A DNA stretch of 6,011 nt from Lentisphaeria bacterium UBA1829 (GTDB lineage Bacteria > Verrucomicrobiota > Lentisphaeria > Victivallales > UBA1829), in contig DDJH01000201.1 of assembly GCA_002338895.1 (NCBI GenBank), positions 1,259 through 7,269 on the forward strand. Reading direction: 5' to 3'. Shown in pieces: positions 4,354 through 6,011 of the stretch (its first letter is position 1; every line of letters begins with the position of its first letter). The translations under genes and the position numbers were made by a program. Below the pieces are notes generated by a model. The model did not search any database. It worked only from the letters and a program-made list of their open reading frames with translations, and was not told the DNA's origin.

Positions 4354-6011
4354 ATGCCGGCACACAAACGAAACCAACGGGAAAAAGGGGTTGCACTTCT
4401 CTTTTCACTGGGAATTCTGGGACTGATGACCGTTCTGGCCCTGACGTTCGCCTCCGTCTCGATGACCAGTCAGCAGACTGCAAAGAATGCGACGAACAAG
4501 GCATCGGCCCGTTTTCTTGCCTCCAGCATTCCGGCTCATATTGCGTCGCTGCTGTATCAGGATGCCTATTTTACAGCGGCGAACACTCCGGCGCTGGCCC
4601 ACATGCCGCTGTATTCGAAAACGCAGTCCGGGACAAAATCCTATGACTGGATCTGGAAACTGGCGATCCGGGACGCGAGCTTGAAATCGGCCATTTACGA
4701 AATGGACGCTCCGAACTACGCCACTCCGGAACAGAACCCGACGTGGCAGTACATCAGCCGGAAAGAGGACGGAGAAGATAAAATTGTCGCCCGGATCGCC
4801 TACGTTGCAGTTCCGTCGGAAGCGCTCATCGACCTGAATTCGACCCTTCTGATGGAGGACGGAACCCAGCCGACAGCCTACACCCGGCGCGGGATCTCCA
4901 TTTGCGGAGAACTGGAGCCGCTGGTTCTGTTCAACCAGATCCCGAAAGAATCGGGAGAAGGAGAGACGTTCAACTATTTCGGCGAAAATCTGGACAAGGC
5001 GAAAACAGGAGCATCTCAGGACCGCTTCACCTCCTATGATGACATTCAGCGGTATATCAAAGGAGACCTGGCCGCGGATGTGCTCAAGCAGTTCAACCGT
5101 CACTTCATCCGGGCCTTTGCGCCGAATTCGATCCGGTATCCGGAAGTTTTCACGCTTCCTGGAACGACCGAGGTGTATCATCGGATCGACCTGGTTCAGC
5201 TCTCGAAGAAAATTGCGGTTCTCAAGGAGAATTCCAAACGGCAGCAGGCGCTGAACTCCATTCTCTCCGATACGGGCAAGAGCATGCTGATTCCGAATCT
5301 GAAGGAATCGCCGTTTTCCGAGAACAACCGTCCGTACCGGATTTCGAACGGGGAAAGCGGAGAAGGTCCGTTTGCCTATCCGCAGATTCCGTGGTTCCGG
5401 GAGTTCAAAACGACGGAACTCTCCGATTTTGCCGACAGCGAAACCAAACGCAATCAGATTGTCGCCAATTTTCTCGACTTTTTCACACCGCTCACCTCCG
5501 ACGATGGAACGAAGATCGCTCCGACCTCGGACATTGACCCGAACAGCTGGAGCGTGGACGGTTTCAACACACCGAAATACACCGGTCTGAAGAAGACGCC
5601 CTACATCTGCGGCTTCGGCACAGTCCTTGCCATTGTAGCAACCTACTCGGAGGAGGAGGAAGGAGCCGATGCGGATGGCAATAAGCTTTACAAATACAAA
5701 ATCAACCTGACGGCGGATGTTGATCTCTGCACGGAACTGATCAATTTGTACATGGATCTTGGAGAAACGACCTCTCAGGAAATTCTGGCAGGCGGAGTCG
5801 TCAGTATTGCAGGAACGCTTTCTGGAGAGCCCCTTGCGTTCAACATCACCATTCCGAATACGCCAGTATCGGAAAAAATGGAAACGGCAGACGGCAGCAC
5901 AACCCGCCAGTACTTCAAACAGAACATTGCAGACACCGCTCTGACCGGCGGGAGCACCGCCTATTATGTCCGCAAAGCGGACGGAACACTGTTCACGTCG
6001 ACCAGCTCCAC
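4354..6011 (+). CDS. Large PilX/GspK-like protein, resembles Verru_Chthon cassette protein A (3' end missing)
   Basis: The frame stays open from the ATG at 4354 to the window edge (552 complete codons), so the C-terminus is missing. The N-terminus has a basic leader ending in K11-G12, then VALLFSLGILGLMTVLALTF, a membrane helix of the PilX_N/GspK type. Gly is present at -1, but +5 is Phe (F17) instead of Glu, as in GspK-like tip pseudopilins. Further motifs fit what I recall of cassette A proteins: ARIAYVAVPSEALIDLN (146-162), NQIVANFLDFF (367-377) and GLKKTPYICGF (411-421), the last resembling the 'G(V/I)EKxPYINE' motif. Family members are often well over 1000 residues, so roughly half may be missing. 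An acidic loop, EEEEGADADGN (433-443), could bind calcium, which is known for GspK but unproven here. It is the third gene of the operon, 16 bp after the second. The role, a large tip or cap subunit of a pseudopilus-like structure, is inferred. Confidence 0.87.
   Translation, partial: MPAHKRNQREKGVALLFSLGILGLMTVLALTFASVSMTSQQTAKNATNKASARFLASSIPAHIASLLYQDAYFTAANTPALAHMPLYSKTQSGTKSYDWIWKLAIRDASLKSAIYEMDAPNYATPEQNPTWQYISRKEDGEDKIVARIAYVAVPSEALIDLNSTLLMEDGTQPTAYTRRGISICGELEPLVLFNQIPKESGEGETFNYFGENLDKAKTGASQDRFTSYDDIQRYIKGDLAADVLKQFNRHFIRAFAPNSIRYPEVFTLPGTTEVYHRIDLVQLSKKIAVLKENSKRQQALNSILSDTGKSMLIPNLKESPFSENNRPYRISNGESGEGPFAYPQIPWFREFKTTELSDFADSETKRNQIVANFLDFFTPLTSDDGTKIAPTSDIDPNSWSVDGFNTPKYTGLKKTPYICGFGTVLAIVATYSEEEEGADADGNKLYKYKINLTADVDLCTELINLYMDLGETTSQEILAGGVVSIAGTLSGEPLAFNITIPNTPVSEKMETADGSTTRQYFKQNIADTALTGGSTAYYVRKADGTLFTSTSS

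Noticed and set aside
3567..4367. Minus-strand open frame of 266 codons opposite the second pseudopilin gene
   Set aside because: It is an antisense shadow of a clear pseudopilin gene; no domain is recognisable.
4405..5181. Minus-strand open frame of 258 codons
   Set aside because: It is antisense to the GspK-like gene, whose plus-strand frame has a good ribosome binding site, a membrane helix and family motifs and stays open to the window end.
5648..5710. Purine-rich Shine-Dalgarno-like run followed by an out-of-frame ATG at 5669 inside the GspK-like gene
   Set aside because: The ATG opens only 13 codons before a stop, and the purine run is explained by the Glu-rich stretch EEEEG.

Overview
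The window holds two divergent gene clusters separated by a control region of about 270 bp. The proteins suggest a bacterium of the PVC superphylum, most likely Lentisphaerota (Victivallis-like). The reasons are prepilin-type leaders of the form RF(N/T)(M/L)(V/I)E with a basic residue before the Phe, three consecutive genes resembling the Verrucomicrobia/Lentisphaerae 'Verru_Chthon cassette' proteins, and a Hanks-type kinase with DLG in place of DFG. Taxonomy is inferred from remembered family features, not from a search.

Left half, minus strand (82-2724): a membrane-anchored Ser/Thr protein kinase (N-terminal zinc ribbon, kinase domain, one membrane span, long coiled coil on the far side of the membrane). 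After 15 bp it is followed by a stand-alone CheY-like receiver protein. The spacing and a good ribosome binding site indicate one transcript. A promoter-like pair of boxes (2756-2784) supports an ATG start at 2724 for the kinase. Positions 1-81 lie downstream of the receiver gene and show no convincing gene.

Middle (2725-2991): a divergent intergenic region with A/T tracts, a 12-bp perfect palindrome, a 13-bp near-perfect direct repeat, and likely promoters facing outwards on both sides.

Right half, plus strand (2992 to the window end): three closely packed genes with Shine-Dalgarno sites and gaps of 8 and 16 bp. The first two encode small pseudopilin-like proteins resembling Verru_Chthon cassette B and C. 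The third, cut by the window edge, encodes a large PilX/GspK-like protein resembling cassette A. It was recovered by direct translation from 4354 and stays open for 552 codons to the window end.

Reading the window as a whole: the plus-strand operon probably builds a pseudopilus-like or type II secretion-like envelope assembly, with the large GspK-like protein as a candidate tip subunit. The kinase and receiver are a possible signalling pair. A functional link between the two clusters is suggested only by their divergent arrangement and is not proven by the sequence.
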